The notes under the pieces: generated by a model | What the model saw: the letters and a program-made list of their open reading frames with translations, nothing else | Database searches by the model: none | What the model was told of the DNA's origin: nothing | NCBI RefSeq assembly: GCF_022695985.1 | Contig: NZ_JAAPBF010000057.1 | Span: 1-35,152 of the forward strand | DNA: 35,152 nucleotides | Reading direction: 5' to 3' | Origin: Streptomyces sp. NP-1717 | GTDB lineage: Bacteria > Actinomycetota > Actinomycetes > Streptomycetales > Streptomycetaceae | Shown: positions 6,786 to 15,804 of the stretch, piece after piece | Layout of the letters: every line of letters begins with the position of its first letter | How positions within the stretch are numbered: position 1 is the first letter of the stretch | Program-made: the position numbers and the translations under genes

Positions 6786-7696
6786 ACACGACCGCCGTGC
6801 TGACCGGCCACGCCCTCCTGACGGGGACCGTGGCCCCTTACCTCCTGGCGCGGGCCCGGTGGCTCCACCGCGCACCGACGGCGGCGATCACCGCCTGGCT
6901 CGGGCTGGCCGCGACCTTCGTCGTCTCACTCGCGCTGGCCTGCTACCACCTGCTGCTGACCGGGCCGCACGTCCACGACGGTCTCGTCGGCCTGCTCACC
7001 GCGTGCGGCCTGATGACGGGCGGCCCGGCACGGGGCACGCCGCCGACACCCGGCGACCTCGCGGCCGTCCTGCTCCCGGCGGCCCTCGTGCTGCTCCCGG
7101 CGGTCTGTCTCACGCGGATCTCGTGGCGCGCGCACCGCACCCGGCGCCGGCAGCGCGACATGCTCGCCCTCGTCGGCACGCCCTCGCCCCGGTACGGCGC
7201 GACGATCGTGGAGCACCGGGTGCCCGCCGTCTACTGCCTGCCCGGCCGCGCCCCGCGCATCGTCGTCACCAGCGGCGCGCTGCGGGCCCTCTCCGACGAG
7301 CAACTGCGCGCCGTACTCGCGCACGAGGACGCCCACATCAAGGGGCGCCACCATCTGGTGCGCGCCGCCGTGGCGGCCTTCGCGCGCGCCTTCCCGTTCC
7401 TGCCGCTCGCCCGGCTGGCCCAGGAGCAGACGGCGCTGCTCCTGGAGATGGCGGCGGACGACCGGGCCCTGCGCGGTCACCCGCGAGAGGCGCTCGCCGC
7501 GGCCATGTACGAGGTCGCGGCCGGCCAGACCCCGCACCTCGCGATGGGCGCGGGCGGCTCCGGCTCGCTCATCCGGATGCGCCGCGTCCTGGACCCGCCG
7601 CCGAAGCCCCGCCGCGCGACGGCCCCGGCCGTCGTCCTGGCCTCGGCCGCCGCCCCCCTGGTGCCGCTGCTGATCGCCTGCGGCCCGATGCCCTGA
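6782..7696 (+). CDS. M56-family membrane zinc metallopeptidase
   Basis: This 304-residue membrane protein overlaps blaI by four bases (GTG 6782). Membrane segments lie near residues 8-25, 36-58 and 92-112, with another at the C-terminus. The cytoplasmic protease domain has the zinc motif HEDAH (181-185, HExxH type), followed by EMAADDRAL, whose glutamate is the likely third ligand. Unlike BlaR1/MecR1 there is no extracellular penicillin-binding domain, so it does not sense beta-lactams directly. Short M56 proteins paired with BlaI are common in actinobacteria, and their signal is usually unknown. The gene is convergent with sdaA, 20 bp away, with no obvious terminator in the gap. Confidence 0.88.
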   Translation: MNTTAVLTGHALLTGTVAPYLLARARWLHRAPTAAITAWLGLAATFVVSLALACYHLLLTGPHVHDGLVGLLTACGLMTGGPARGTPPTPGDLAAVLLPAALVLLPAVCLTRISWRAHRTRRRQRDMLALVGTPSPRYGATIVEHRVPAVYCLPGRAPRIVVTSGALRALSDEQLRAVLAHEDAHIKGRHHLVRAAVAAFARAFPFLPLARLAQEQTALLLEMAADDRALRGHPREALAAAMYEVAAGQTPHLAMGAGGSGSLIRMRRVLDPPPKPRRATAPAVVLASAAAPLVPLLIACGPMP

Positions 7697-7716
7697 CCCC
7701 GGTCAGGCCCGCCCGT

Positions 7717-9099
7717 TCAGCACTCGATGATGTTCACCGCGAGGCCGCCCCGCGCGGTCTCCTTGTACTTGACCGACATGTCGGCGCCCGTGTCCTTCAT
7801 CGTCTTGATGACCTTGTCCAGGGACACCTTGTGGCTGCCGTCGCCGCGCAGCGCCATCTTCGCCGCCGTCACCGCCTTGACCGCCGCCATGCCGTTGCGT
7901 TCGATGCACGGGATCTGTACGAGGCCGCCGACCGGGTCGCAGGTCAGGCCGAGGTTGTGTTCCATGCCGATCTCGGCGGCGTTCTCGACCTGTTCGGGGC
8001 TGCCGCCCAGGACCTCCGCGAGGGCGCCCGCCGCCATCGAGCAGGCCGAGCCGACCTCGCCCTGGCAGCCGACCTCGGCGCCCGAGATGGAGGCGTTCTC
8101 CTTGAAGAGCATGCCGATCGCGCCGGCGGCGAGCAGGAAGCGGACGACGTCGTCGTCCTTCTCGGCGTCCGTGTGGCCGGCCGCCGCGAAGTTCAGGTAG
8201 TAGTGCAGCACCGCCGGGATGATGCCCGCCGCGCCGTTGGTGGGGGCGGTGACGACCCGGCCGCCCGCCGCGTTCTCCTCGTTGACCGCCATCGCGTAGA
8301 GGGTGATCCACTCCATCGCGCGGGCGGCCGGGTCACCCTCGGCGCGCAGCTGCCGGGCCGAATTCGCCGCGCGGCGGCGGACCTTGAGGCCGCCGGGCAG
8401 GATGCCCTCGCGCGCCATGCCGCGTGACACACACGCCCGCATGGCCCCCCAGATCTCCAGCAGACCCTCGCGGATCTCGGTCTCCGTGCGCCACGCCTTC
8501 TCGTTCTCCATCATCAGCGCGGAGATCGACAGCCCGGTCTCGCGGGCCAGCCGCAGCAGTTCGTCGCCGCTGCGGAAGCGGTACGTCAGCACCGTGTCGT
8601 CCAGCTTGATGCGGTCCTCGCCCACGGCGTCCTCGTCCACGACGAAGCCGCCGCCGACCGAGTAGTACGTCTTCTCCAGGAGGACGCCGCCGGCGGAGTC
8701 GTACGCGAGGACCGTCATGCCGTTCGCGTGGTACGGCAGCGCCTTGCGCCGGTGCAGGATCAGGTCGGCGTCGAAGTCGAAGGGGATCTCGTGCATCCCG
8801 AGCAGACTGATCCGGCCGTCGGCGCGGATGGCCTCCACACGGGCGTCGGCGGACTCGATGTCGACCGTACGGGGGGATTCGCCCTCCAGACCGAGCAGCA
8901 CCGCCTTGGGCGTGCCGTGGCCGTGCCCGGTGGCGCCGAGCGAGCCGAACAGCTCGGCCCGTACGGAGGCGGTGTGGACGAGCAGGCCCTCGTTCTTCAG
9001 CCGCCGGGCGAAGAGGCCCGCCGCGCGCATGGGGCCCACGGTATGGGAGCTGGACGGGCCGATGCCGATCGAGAACAGGTCGAAGACCGAGATGGCCAC
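7717..9099 (-). CDS. sdaA: L-serine ammonia-lyase, iron-sulfur type
   Basis: This enzyme deaminates L-serine to pyruvate and ammonia. The 460-residue single-chain form has an N-terminal beta domain beginning AISVFDLFSIGIGPSSSHT and a C-terminal alpha domain. The iron-sulfur cysteines are visible in GCQGEVGSAC and in CDPVGGLVQIPC (spaced eleven residues apart, as in characterised enzymes). GTG 9099 is chosen because AAGGAG lies seven bases upstream and the N-terminus then matches the family. It is the last gene in the gcvT-gcvH-glyA-sdaA direction. Glycine converted to serine by GlyA could then be drained to pyruvate. A strong terminator and a 140-bp repeat element separate it from glyA, so it probably has its own promoter as well. 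Confidence 0.93.
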   Translation of the reverse strand: MAISVFDLFSIGIGPSSSHTVGPMRAAGLFARRLKNEGLLVHTASVRAELFGSLGATGHGHGTPKAVLLGLEGESPRTVDIESADARVEAIRADGRISLLGMHEIPFDFDADLILHRRKALPYHANGMTVLAYDSAGGVLLEKTYYSVGGGFVVDEDAVGEDRIKLDDTVLTYRFRSGDELLRLARETGLSISALMMENEKAWRTETEIREGLLEIWGAMRACVSRGMAREGILPGGLKVRRRAANSARQLRAEGDPAARAMEWITLYAMAVNEENAAGGRVVTAPTNGAAGIIPAVLHYYLNFAAAGHTDAEKDDDVVRFLLAAGAIGMLFKENASISGAEVGCQGEVGSACSMAAGALAEVLGGSPEQVENAAEIGMEHNLGLTCDPVGGLVQIPCIERNGMAAVKAVTAAKMALRGDGSHKVSLDKVIKTMKDTGADMSVKYKETARGGLAVNIIEC

Positions 9100-9133
9100 G
9101 GTGGAACTCCTTGCTGGTGGTGGTGCCGCGATC

Positions 9134-9273
9134 GGCAATGTTTGCCCCAGGAGGAGCGTCGTCCGGCGCGTGCGGTCGCAAGGCGGCCGGAAGCCCTCGT
9201 AGCGGAGCTACTGGGGCTTTTGGCCAACGCGGCGAGCGTGCGTGCTGGGCGGCGCGACGGGGCAAAGCTTGCC
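9134..9273. repeat. 140-bp element with terminal inverted repeats upstream of sdaA
   Basis: The ends are GGCAATGTTTGCCCC (9134-9148) and GGGGCAAAGCTTGCC (9259-9273), inverted copies matching at 13 of 15 positions. In the middle is a hairpin with paired arms AAGCCC...GGGCTT (9191-9196 / 9214-9219) and GTAGC...GCTAC (9199-9203 / 9207-9211). The DNA between is loosely self-complementary, so the whole element could fold. It starts about 35 bp upstream of the sdaA start codon and so would lie in the sdaA leader or promoter. I believe similar blocks recur between genes in Streptomyces, but that is memory only. It may be a small non-autonomous mobile element or a structured RNA leader. Confidence 0.6.
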
Positions 9274-9343
9274 GGGAGGGGCACCCGACGCCGTTGTCTG
9301 CCGGGGTGGTGCAAAGAACGTACGTACGGGGGTGGAACGGTGC

Positions 9344-9382
9344 GGGGCACCGCGCGCACCGGTCGGGTGCGCGCGGTGCCCC
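9344..9382 (-). terminator. Strong hairpin terminator after glyA
   Basis: A perfect 17-bp stem (9344-9360 with 9366-9382, ends GGGGCACC/GGTGCCCC) closes a five-base loop 16 bp beyond the glyA stop. There is no U-run, as is usual in Streptomyces. Confidence 0.85.
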
Positions 9383-9398
9383 CCCCGGACCGGTGCGA

Positions 9399-10667
<1,269 letters not shown>

Positions 10668-10683
10668 CACAGTCCCTGGGGTC

Positions 10684-11061
10684 TCAGTTGCCGGAGAATT
10701 CCGTGTACTCGTCCGCGGAGAGCAGGTCCTTCGGCTCCTCCGCGACGCGTACCTTGAACAGCCAGCCGCCCTCGAAGGGTGCGGAGTTCACCAGCGAGGG
10801 GTCGTCCACGACGTCCTGGTTCGCCTCGGTGACCTCACCCGTCACGGGGGAGTACAGGTCGCTGACCGACTTGGTCGACTCCAGCTCGCCGCAGGTCTCG
10901 CCCGCGGTCACCGTGTCACCGACCGCGGGGAGCTGGGCGTACACGACGTCGCCGAGGGCGTTCGCCGCGAACTCCGTGATACCGACCGTCGACACGCCGT
11001 CATCGGCGGTCGACAGCCACTCGTGCTCCTTGCTGTAGCGCAGCTGCTGGGGGTTGCTCAT
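10684..11061 (-). CDS. gcvH: Glycine cleavage system H protein
   Basis: This 125-residue lipoyl carrier shuttles the aminomethyl group from the P protein (GcvP) to GcvT. The lipoylated lysine is Lys64 in ELESTKSVSDLYSPVTGEV, the classic family site, and the N-terminal RYSKEHEWL is also typical. ATG 11061 has AGGAGA nine bases upstream. It sits between gcvT and glyA on the same strand. The P protein gene is not in this window and must lie elsewhere for the system to work. Confidence 0.96.
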   Translation of the reverse strand: MSNPQQLRYSKEHEWLSTADDGVSTVGITEFAANALGDVVYAQLPAVGDTVTAGETCGELESTKSVSDLYSPVTGEVTEANQDVVDDPSLVNSAPFEGGWLFKVRVAEEPKDLLSADEYTEFSGN

Positions 11062-11140
11062 GTCGTGAATTCTCCTGTACGCGGGGGAGTGGTGGTGAAC
11101 ACGTGTCTTGCGGACTGAGATGCGGCGCGGTGCGCGAGGG

Positions 11141-12304
11141 TCACTTCTGTCGCTTGTAGAAGGGCAGCGAGACGACCTCGTACGGCTCGATCGAGCCCCG
11201 GATGTCGACCCCGACGCCCGCCGTGCCCGCCGCGGCGTGCGACGCGTCCACGTAGGCCATCGCGATCGGCCGGCCGAGCGTCGGCGACGGCGCGCCGGAG
11301 GTGACGTGACCCACCACCTGGCCGCCGGCCACGACCGGGTATCCGGCACGCGGCACCCGGCGGCCCTCGGCGACGAGCCCGGTCAGCTTGCGCGGCGGCG
11401 CGCTCTCGGCGCGCTCGGCGGCCGCCTCCAGCGCCGTACGGCCCACGAAGTAGCCCTCCTTCTCGAACTTCACGACCCGGCCGAGGCCCGCGTCGAAGGG
11501 CGTGAGGCCGGTGGTCAGCTCCTGCCCGTACAGCGGCATGCCCGCCTCCATACGGAGGGTGTCGCGGCACGAGAGGCCGGCCGGTACCAGTCCGGCGGAC
11601 GCGCCCGCGGCCATCAGCGCCTGCCACAGCCCTTCCGCGTGCCGGGGCTCCACGAACAGCTCGAAGCCGTCCTCACCCGTGTAGCCGGTACGGGCGATCA
11701 GCGCGGGCACCCCGGCGACGGTGCCGGGCAGCCCGGCGTAGTACTTGAGCCCGGCCAGATCGGCGTCCGTGAGCTGGGCGAGGATCCCGGGCGAGAGGGG
11801 CCCTTGGACGGCGAGCAGCGCGTACGCGTCGCGGTCGTCCCGCACCTCGACGTCGAAGTCCGCGGCGCGGCCGGTCAGCTCGTCGAGCACCACCTGCGCG
11901 TTGGAGGCGTTCGCGACGACCATGAACTCGGGGTCGCCGTGGGTGTCGAGGCGGTACACGATCAGGTCGTCCAGGATTCCGCCGTCCTCCTGGCAGATCA
12001 TGGTGTAGCGGGCGCGGCCCACGGCGAGGGAGCCGATGTTGCCGACCAGCGCGTAGTCCAGTGCCTCGGCCGCCTGCGAGCCGGTGACGGTGATCTCGCC
12101 CATGTGGGAGAGGTCGAAGAGGCCGGCCTTCGTACGGACGGCCAGGTGCTCCTCACGCTCGCTGGCGTAGCGCAGCGGCATGTCCCAGCCGGCGAAATCG
12201 GTCATCGTGGCGCCCAGTGAGCGGTGCACGGCGTCGAGCGCGGTGAGGCGCGGGGCGTCGGGACCGGCCGCTTCGGGGGCGGGGGTGTGAGACGTATTGC
12301 TCAT
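11141..12304 (-). CDS. gcvT: Aminomethyltransferase (glycine cleavage T protein)
   Basis: This 387-residue T protein releases ammonia from the H-protein-bound aminomethyl group and makes 5,10-methylene-THF. Family marks include DFAGWDMPLRY near the N-terminus, LFDLSHMGEI, the folate-site ARYTMICQEDGGILDDL region, RTGYTGEDGFELF and a C-terminal GHVTSG segment. ATG 12304 (MSNTSHTP) is chosen because GGGAG lies eight bases upstream and the aptamer ends just above it. It is the first gene after the glycine riboswitch, so expression should respond to glycine. Confidence 0.96.
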   Translation of the reverse strand: MSNTSHTPAPEAAGPDAPRLTALDAVHRSLGATMTDFAGWDMPLRYASEREEHLAVRTKAGLFDLSHMGEITVTGSQAAEALDYALVGNIGSLAVGRARYTMICQEDGGILDDLIVYRLDTHGDPEFMVVANASNAQVVLDELTGRAADFDVEVRDDRDAYALLAVQGPLSPGILAQLTDADLAGLKYYAGLPGTVAGVPALIARTGYTGEDGFELFVEPRHAEGLWQALMAAGASAGLVPAGLSCRDTLRMEAGMPLYGQELTTGLTPFDAGLGRVVKFEKEGYFVGRTALEAAAERAESAPPRKLTGLVAEGRRVPRAGYPVVAGGQVVGHVTSGAPSPTLGRPIAMAYVDASHAAAGTAGVGVDIRGSIEPYEVVSLPFYKRQK

Positions 12305-12321
12305 AGGTGTGGCTCCCAGGG

Positions 12322-12554
12322 CATGACAGAGAGGACAATCCTCCCCATCTGTCATCGGAACCTGAGAGGTTCATCACGACCGCACGTAGACCTACGCGTA
12401 CGGAGTCACGACTTGCACCTTGGGTGGAACCGCCTGGCGGCGATTCGCTTTTCAGATCTGCCTCGTCCGCGCGGTACTGGGCCTGAGAGATTCAAGGGAG
12501 GAACTTGCTCCTTCGGCGCCCGGCACCCACGGTGACCAGGACTCTCCCGCGCGG
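12322..12554 (-). promoter_or_regulatory. Tandem glycine riboswitch upstream of gcvT
   Basis: Read on the minus strand, two glycine aptamers follow each other. The first (about 12554-12447) begins GCGGGAGAG, then has GCCGAAGGAGCAA and CTCTCAGGCCCAGTACC, and ends in GGCAGATCTGAAAAGC. The second (about 12446-12323) has AAGGTGCAAG, AACCTCTCAGGTTCCGATG and ACAGATGGGGAGG. These are the conserved blocks of the glycine riboswitch (gcvT motif), and cooperative tandem aptamers are typical. It controls gcvT-gcvH-glyA. The second aptamer has the shorter, less standard 5' half. Confidence 0.93.
12323..12355 (-). promoter_or_regulatory. Expression-platform hairpin of the glycine riboswitch
   Basis: The 3' strand of aptamer II (ATGACAGA, complement of 12348-12355) can pair perfectly with TCTGTCAT just downstream (complement of 12323-12330), extended by GAGGA/TCCTC. 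Forming this hairpin would disrupt aptamer II, so the two structures are mutually exclusive. It ends about 19 bases before the gcvT start codon. Confidence 0.6.
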
Positions 12555-12707
12555 ATTCGAACGGCCGGTATGGAGTTGGCGCGCACATCATCGCACGCGT
12601 CGGCCTCCGGAGGGAGGGAGGGCGGCGGGGACATCGGCGGAGCCACCGCCGGTGACATCCCTCCGGGCGGGCGGACGGGACCGGCCGGGCCGCGATCAGC
12701 AAAACGC

Positions 12708-12735
12708 TTGTGCCGCATTACCAGTTCTTTACACT
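12708..12735 (+). promoter_or_regulatory. Probable promoter of the kinase-like gene
   Basis: A -35-like TTGTGC (12708-12713) and a -10-like TACACT (12730-12735) are separated by 16 bp in a locally A/T-rich patch. This predicts a leader of about 45 bases before ATG 12787. The rest of the 12555-12786 gap should also hold the divergent riboswitch promoter, which I could not place. Confidence 0.5.
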
Positions 12736-12786
12736 TCAAGGGCAAGGGTCATCGGCGATGACGATGGACCCGACAGGGGGAGGGCG

Positions 12787-13461
12787 ATGACGTTGCAGCG
12801 GTCCCGTGCAAGCGCGTACGCGACGACCGCGGGGGTGCCCGCCCAGCCGGCAGCGCTCCCCCGCAAGGCCTTGGCGGCCGTCCCGCCGGTCGTCCGCGAC
12901 CTGCGGGAGCGGGGGCGCCGGGGGCCCCGGCGCCTGATGTTCGCCGACGGCGACGTGGTCGTCGTCTCGGGCCTGCCCGGCAGCGGCAAGTCCACGCTGA
13001 TCGCCCGGACGGCGGCCGGCCGGGGGATCGACTCGCAGGACACCCGCGACCGCTGGGCGCGGCGGCTGCCGGAGAGGCTGCCGTACGCCGTCTACCGGCC
13101 GCTGGTGCGCCTCGCGCACTACGCGGGGCTGCGGCGCGCGCTGCGCTCCGGCGAGAGCGTCGTCGTGCACGACTGCGGCACCCAGGCGTGGGTGCGGCGC
13201 TGGCTGGCGCGCGAGGCGCGCAGACGCGGCAGACGGCTCCACCTCGTCCTGCTGGACGTGACCCCGAAGACCGCCCGCGCGGGCCAGCGCGAGCGCGGGC
13301 GCGGGGTGTCCGGGTACGCCTTCGCGCGCCACCGCCGCGCGGTGTCCCGCCTCGTCGCTGACGCGCAGGCGGGACGGCTCCCGGCGGGCTGCGCCTCGGC
13401 GGTTCTCCTGGACCGCGACGTCGCGGGCGCGCTGACGGGGATCGACTTCCCGGGCACTTGA
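12787..13461 (+). CDS. P-loop ATP-binding protein, kinase-like (AAA_33 type)
   Basis: This 224-residue protein starts at ATG 12787 after GGGGGAGGG. The basic N-terminal 50 residues precede VVVVSGLPGSGKSTLIART, a Walker A motif at about residues 57-75. IDSQDTRDRW follows, then a Walker B-like VVVHDCG and the lid-type segment AGQRERGRGVSGYAFARHRR. This arrangement is that of small P-loop kinases (zeta toxin/AAA_33/adenylylsulfate-kinase-like). The substrate cannot be inferred. It is divergent from the glycine operon and separated from the SseB gene by a strong inverted repeat. From memory, an equivalent gene sits in the same place in other Streptomyces, suggesting a housekeeping role. Confidence 0.85.
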   Translation: MTLQRSRASAYATTAGVPAQPAALPRKALAAVPPVVRDLRERGRRGPRRLMFADGDVVVVSGLPGSGKSTLIARTAAGRGIDSQDTRDRWARRLPERLPYAVYRPLVRLAHYAGLRRALRSGESVVVHDCGTQAWVRRWLAREARRRGRRLHLVLLDVTPKTARAGQRERGRGVSGYAFARHRRAVSRLVADAQAGRLPAGCASAVLLDRDVAGALTGIDFPGT

Positions 13462-13509
13462 GAAGCGGGCCCTCCGGCCGGCGTCCGGGCAATGCGCGGC
13501 AGCGGCACT

Positions 13510-13583
13510 GCCGGCCCTCGGGCCGGCGTTCGTCCTCCATCGCCGGACGGGCAGCGAATGCAGCCCGCCCGGCGATGGAGGAC
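13510..13583 (+). terminator. Two hairpins after the kinase gene, including a Streptomyces-type intergenic repeat
   Basis: A palindrome GCCGGCCC-TC-GGGCCGGC (13510-13527) is followed by a larger hairpin whose 21-base arms, 13532-13552 and 13563-13583, match at 20 positions around a ten-base loop. The arm core CTCCATCGCCGG resembles inverted repeats found downstream of many Streptomyces genes. It probably terminates the kinase transcript. Confidence 0.75.
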
Positions 13584-13718
13584 ACCCCGCCCACCGGGGG
13601 CGGGCGGCGGAGCCGCCGTCGGCGGCGCCCGGCCACGCCCCACCGGCGTTAGGGTTTTCGCGGCGCGCGGTACGCACCGGCGCCGCGCGGTACGCACGGG
13701 CGGACACGGGAGAGTTCT

Positions 13719-14468
13719 GTGAACACAGCATGGCCGGGCAACGAGCTGGAAGAGGTGCTCGCCGCCTCGCTCGGGAACGACTCGGCGGGCGGGCGGCTGG
13801 TCGAGGTGCTCGGCCGCAGTCAGCTCTGGGTGCCGCTGCCCAACGGCGGCGGACCCGACAGCCCCGGACTCGATCTGCCGACCTTGGAGATCGAGGGCGT
13901 GCCCTACGTCCCCGTCTTCAGCTCCGAGCAGCAGTTCCTCCAGTGCGTCGGGGCCCATATGCCCTTCACCGTCGCCCCGGCCCGTGAGTTCGCCCGCGGA
14001 CTGCCCCCGCGCCTCGGCATAGCCGTGAACCCCGGCGGCATGGTCGGGGCTCCGCTGCCGCCGCCCGCCGTCGCGGAGCTGTGCCGGGTGGGCCGTACGC
14101 CGCTGGACGGTCCCGCCAGCGGGGGCCGGGTGCGGCTCTTCGAGCCCGACTGGCAGGAGGACCCCGTCGACTTCCTCACGGCGGCGGCCGAGGAGTTCGA
14201 GGCGTCCGGCGTCGTCCTCAGCGCGCGCCGCGGCCTCGCGAGCATCGAGGGCGAGCCCCCGGTCCTCTTCGTCGGTGTCCAGCTCTCCTCCTGGGAGGCC
14301 GCCGAACGCAACGCGCCCATGGACGCGCTCGGCAGGGCCCTCGGCCGGGTCCGGGTCGGCTGGCCCGTCAACCTCGTTCTGCTGGACGCCACCCAGGACC
14401 CGGTCGGCACCTGGATGCTGGAGCGGGTGCGGCCCTTCTACCAAAGGACGGCCGCGCCGTCCGCGTAA
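13719..14468 (+). CDS. SseB family protein (first copy)
   Basis: This 249-residue soluble protein starts at GTG 13719 with GGGAG seven bases upstream. The N-terminal SseB domain (about residues 5-125) has LWVPLPNGGG, VPVFSSEQQF and the GIAVNPGG core. The C-terminal SseB_C-like domain (about 130-245) has LFEPDWQEDPVDFL and VRPFYQR at its end. The family is named for enhanced serine sensitivity in E. coli, but no biochemical activity is established. A paralogue with the same domain plan follows, and the pair lies near the serine/glycine operon. Whether that is functional or chance cannot be judged. A -10-like TAGGGT at 13650-13655 may belong to its promoter. Confidence 0.85.
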   Translation: MNTAWPGNELEEVLAASLGNDSAGGRLVEVLGRSQLWVPLPNGGGPDSPGLDLPTLEIEGVPYVPVFSSEQQFLQCVGAHMPFTVAPAREFARGLPPRLGIAVNPGGMVGAPLPPPAVAELCRVGRTPLDGPASGGRVRLFEPDWQEDPVDFLTAAAEEFEASGVVLSARRGLASIEGEPPVLFVGVQLSSWEAAERNAPMDALGRALGRVRVGWPVNLVLLDATQDPVGTWMLERVRPFYQRTAAPSA

Positions 14469-14514
14469 CACGCCGTGGCACGTCAGCCCCGGAACCGGCA
14501 ATGACCCGCCGGAC

Positions 14515-14520
14515 TAAGCT
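14515..14520 (+). promoter_or_regulatory. -10 element of a leaderless transcript
   Basis: TAAGCT ends six bases before ATG 14527, so transcription would start at or within a base of that A. No clear -35 is seen. Confidence 0.4.
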
Positions 14521-14526
14521 GGTTTG

Positions 14527-14604
14527 ATGGTCCGGCCGGCACGGGCCCGAAGCGGGGGAGGCCGGTCCGGATGGTGGATCGACGAGGGGCGGGACCAAGA
14601 GTGA
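14527..14604 (+). CDS. Possible leaderless 25-codon leader ORF, coupled to the second SseB gene
   Basis: ATG 14527 follows TAAGCT with no Shine-Dalgarno sequence. The frame stays open for 25 codons (MVRPARARSGGGRSGWW, then IDEGRDQE) and stops at TGA 14602-14604, which overlaps GTG 14601 of the SseB gene as GTGA. This geometry suggests translational coupling. It is short, so chance is a real possibility. Confidence 0.4.
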   Translation: MVRPARARSGGGRSGWWIDEGRDQE

Positions 14605-15395
14605 GCGCGTCAGGCACCGCGGCGACGGGGCAGGTCGAGCACATGCTGCGCCAGGTGACGCCAGGACGCTACGACGCCTACGAGGCGCTGCTCCAGGCGC
14701 TCGCCGACAGCACCGCCGGCCAGGTGTGGATGCTGCTCTGGCACGGCCGCGCGGGTTCGCCCGACGCGCAGTACGGGAACATGGAGGTCGACGGCCTCGG
14801 CTACGCGCCCTGCGTCACCTCCGCCCAGGAGCTCTCCGTCAGTGGCTGGAACCGCGCGCACGAGGTCGTCACCGGCCGCGACATCGCCCGCGCCCTCTAC
14901 CCCGAGCGCTGGGGGATCTGGCTGAACCCGCACGCGCCGGGCGGCGGCGTCGGCATCCCCTGGCTCGACCTGCGCCGGATCGCCACGGGTCTCGACCGCA
15001 TGCCGGCGGGACCGCTGCGGCTGTCCGAACCGGCCGTGGAGATCCCACAGTTCTACGCGCTGCTCACGCAGAACGCCCACCGCACCCCCGCCGTACGGTC
15101 GTTGCGCCGCGCGTGGGTCCACCCCGCGCTCGGCGCGCCGTACCTCACCATCGGTCTGGATCTGTACGACACGAGCCCGGCCTCCGTCGACGCCGTACGC
15201 GCGATGATGCAGCAGTCCATCGGCGCGGTCCCCGAAGGACTGCCGGTGTCCACCGTCGCGATGTCCGACGAGTACGACCCGGTCACGATGTGGCTGCGGG
15301 CCAACTCGCGGCCGTTCTACGACCGGGAGGCCCACGGGACGCCGCAGGCCGCTTCCGGTTACGGCTATCCGCCCGCCGCGCCGCGCGCCTACTGA
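14601..15395 (+). CDS. SseB family protein (second copy)
   Basis: The frame is open from ATG 14571 (which has GGGGGAG ten bases upstream). I prefer GTG 14601 because it overlaps the stop of the leader ORF and the residues before it do not look conserved. That gives 264 residues. The protein parallels the first SseB copy: an N-terminal domain with VWMLLWHG, YAPCVTSAQEL and GIWLNPHAPGGGVGIPW, and a C-terminal domain ending VTMWLRANSRPFYDRE. A Pro/Ala/Tyr-rich tail follows. The parallel ending (RVRPFYQR in the first copy, NSRPFYDR here) supports duplication. Function is unknown beyond the family name. Confidence 0.82.
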   Translation: MSASGTAATGQVEHMLRQVTPGRYDAYEALLQALADSTAGQVWMLLWHGRAGSPDAQYGNMEVDGLGYAPCVTSAQELSVSGWNRAHEVVTGRDIARALYPERWGIWLNPHAPGGGVGIPWLDLRRIATGLDRMPAGPLRLSEPAVEIPQFYALLTQNAHRTPAVRSLRRAWVHPALGAPYLTIGLDLYDTSPASVDAVRAMMQQSIGAVPEGLPVSTVAMSDEYDPVTMWLRANSRPFYDREAHGTPQAASGYGYPPAAPRAY

Positions 15396-15804
15396 CCCGC
15401 CGCAGGCGTACCGACCGGTACCGGGCCCGAACCGGCCGGTACGGGTGCCTCGCCGCCGTACGTCCTCCGGACTCCGCGCGCCCTGCCGGAACGGAGCGAG
15501 AACCGGCTCTCCGCCCCGCTCAGACGATCACAACGTCCGGATAACGGTAGGTCCCTGAGTCCATCACGTTTGGGCAAACATTCCCTTTGCCCTATGGCGG
15601 GTGATCACCGCCGCCATGAAGACTCCCCGGCAGCGGGGACCCGTCGGTCCTCTGTGCGAGCAGCCCAGCACCGCTCCACGGGAAGCCCCTTGGCGGGATC
15701 TTCCGCGGCATCAGCGCCGACGCGTGCGCCAACTGATGCGAGACAGGCCGTTACAACGGCGGGTACGGGGCCGGCGAGGCCGGCCAGGAGGGGTCGAAGA
15801 CGTT
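15396..15804. other. Gap before the first peptide-transporter operon
   Basis: This 409-bp region has no convincing gene. It holds one promoter/operator candidate (15570-15598), then about 200 bp of G/C-rich leader that is open in frame with the permease but encodes only Arg/Pro-rich sequence unlike any transporter N-terminus. Confidence 0.6.
15570..15598 (+). promoter_or_regulatory. Promoter with overlapping operator for the first transporter operon
   Basis: TTGGGC (15570-15575) and TATGGC (15593-15598) are spaced 17 bp. A perfect inverted repeat GGGCAAA-N7-TTTGCCC (15572-15578 / 15586-15592) fills the spacer and overlaps the -35, as a repressor site would. No repressor gene is adjacent. Confidence 0.4.

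Noticed and set aside
12787..13461. Zeta-type toxin with an antitoxin
   Set aside because: The P-loop is compatible, but there is no small antitoxin gene next to it and the context is housekeeping.
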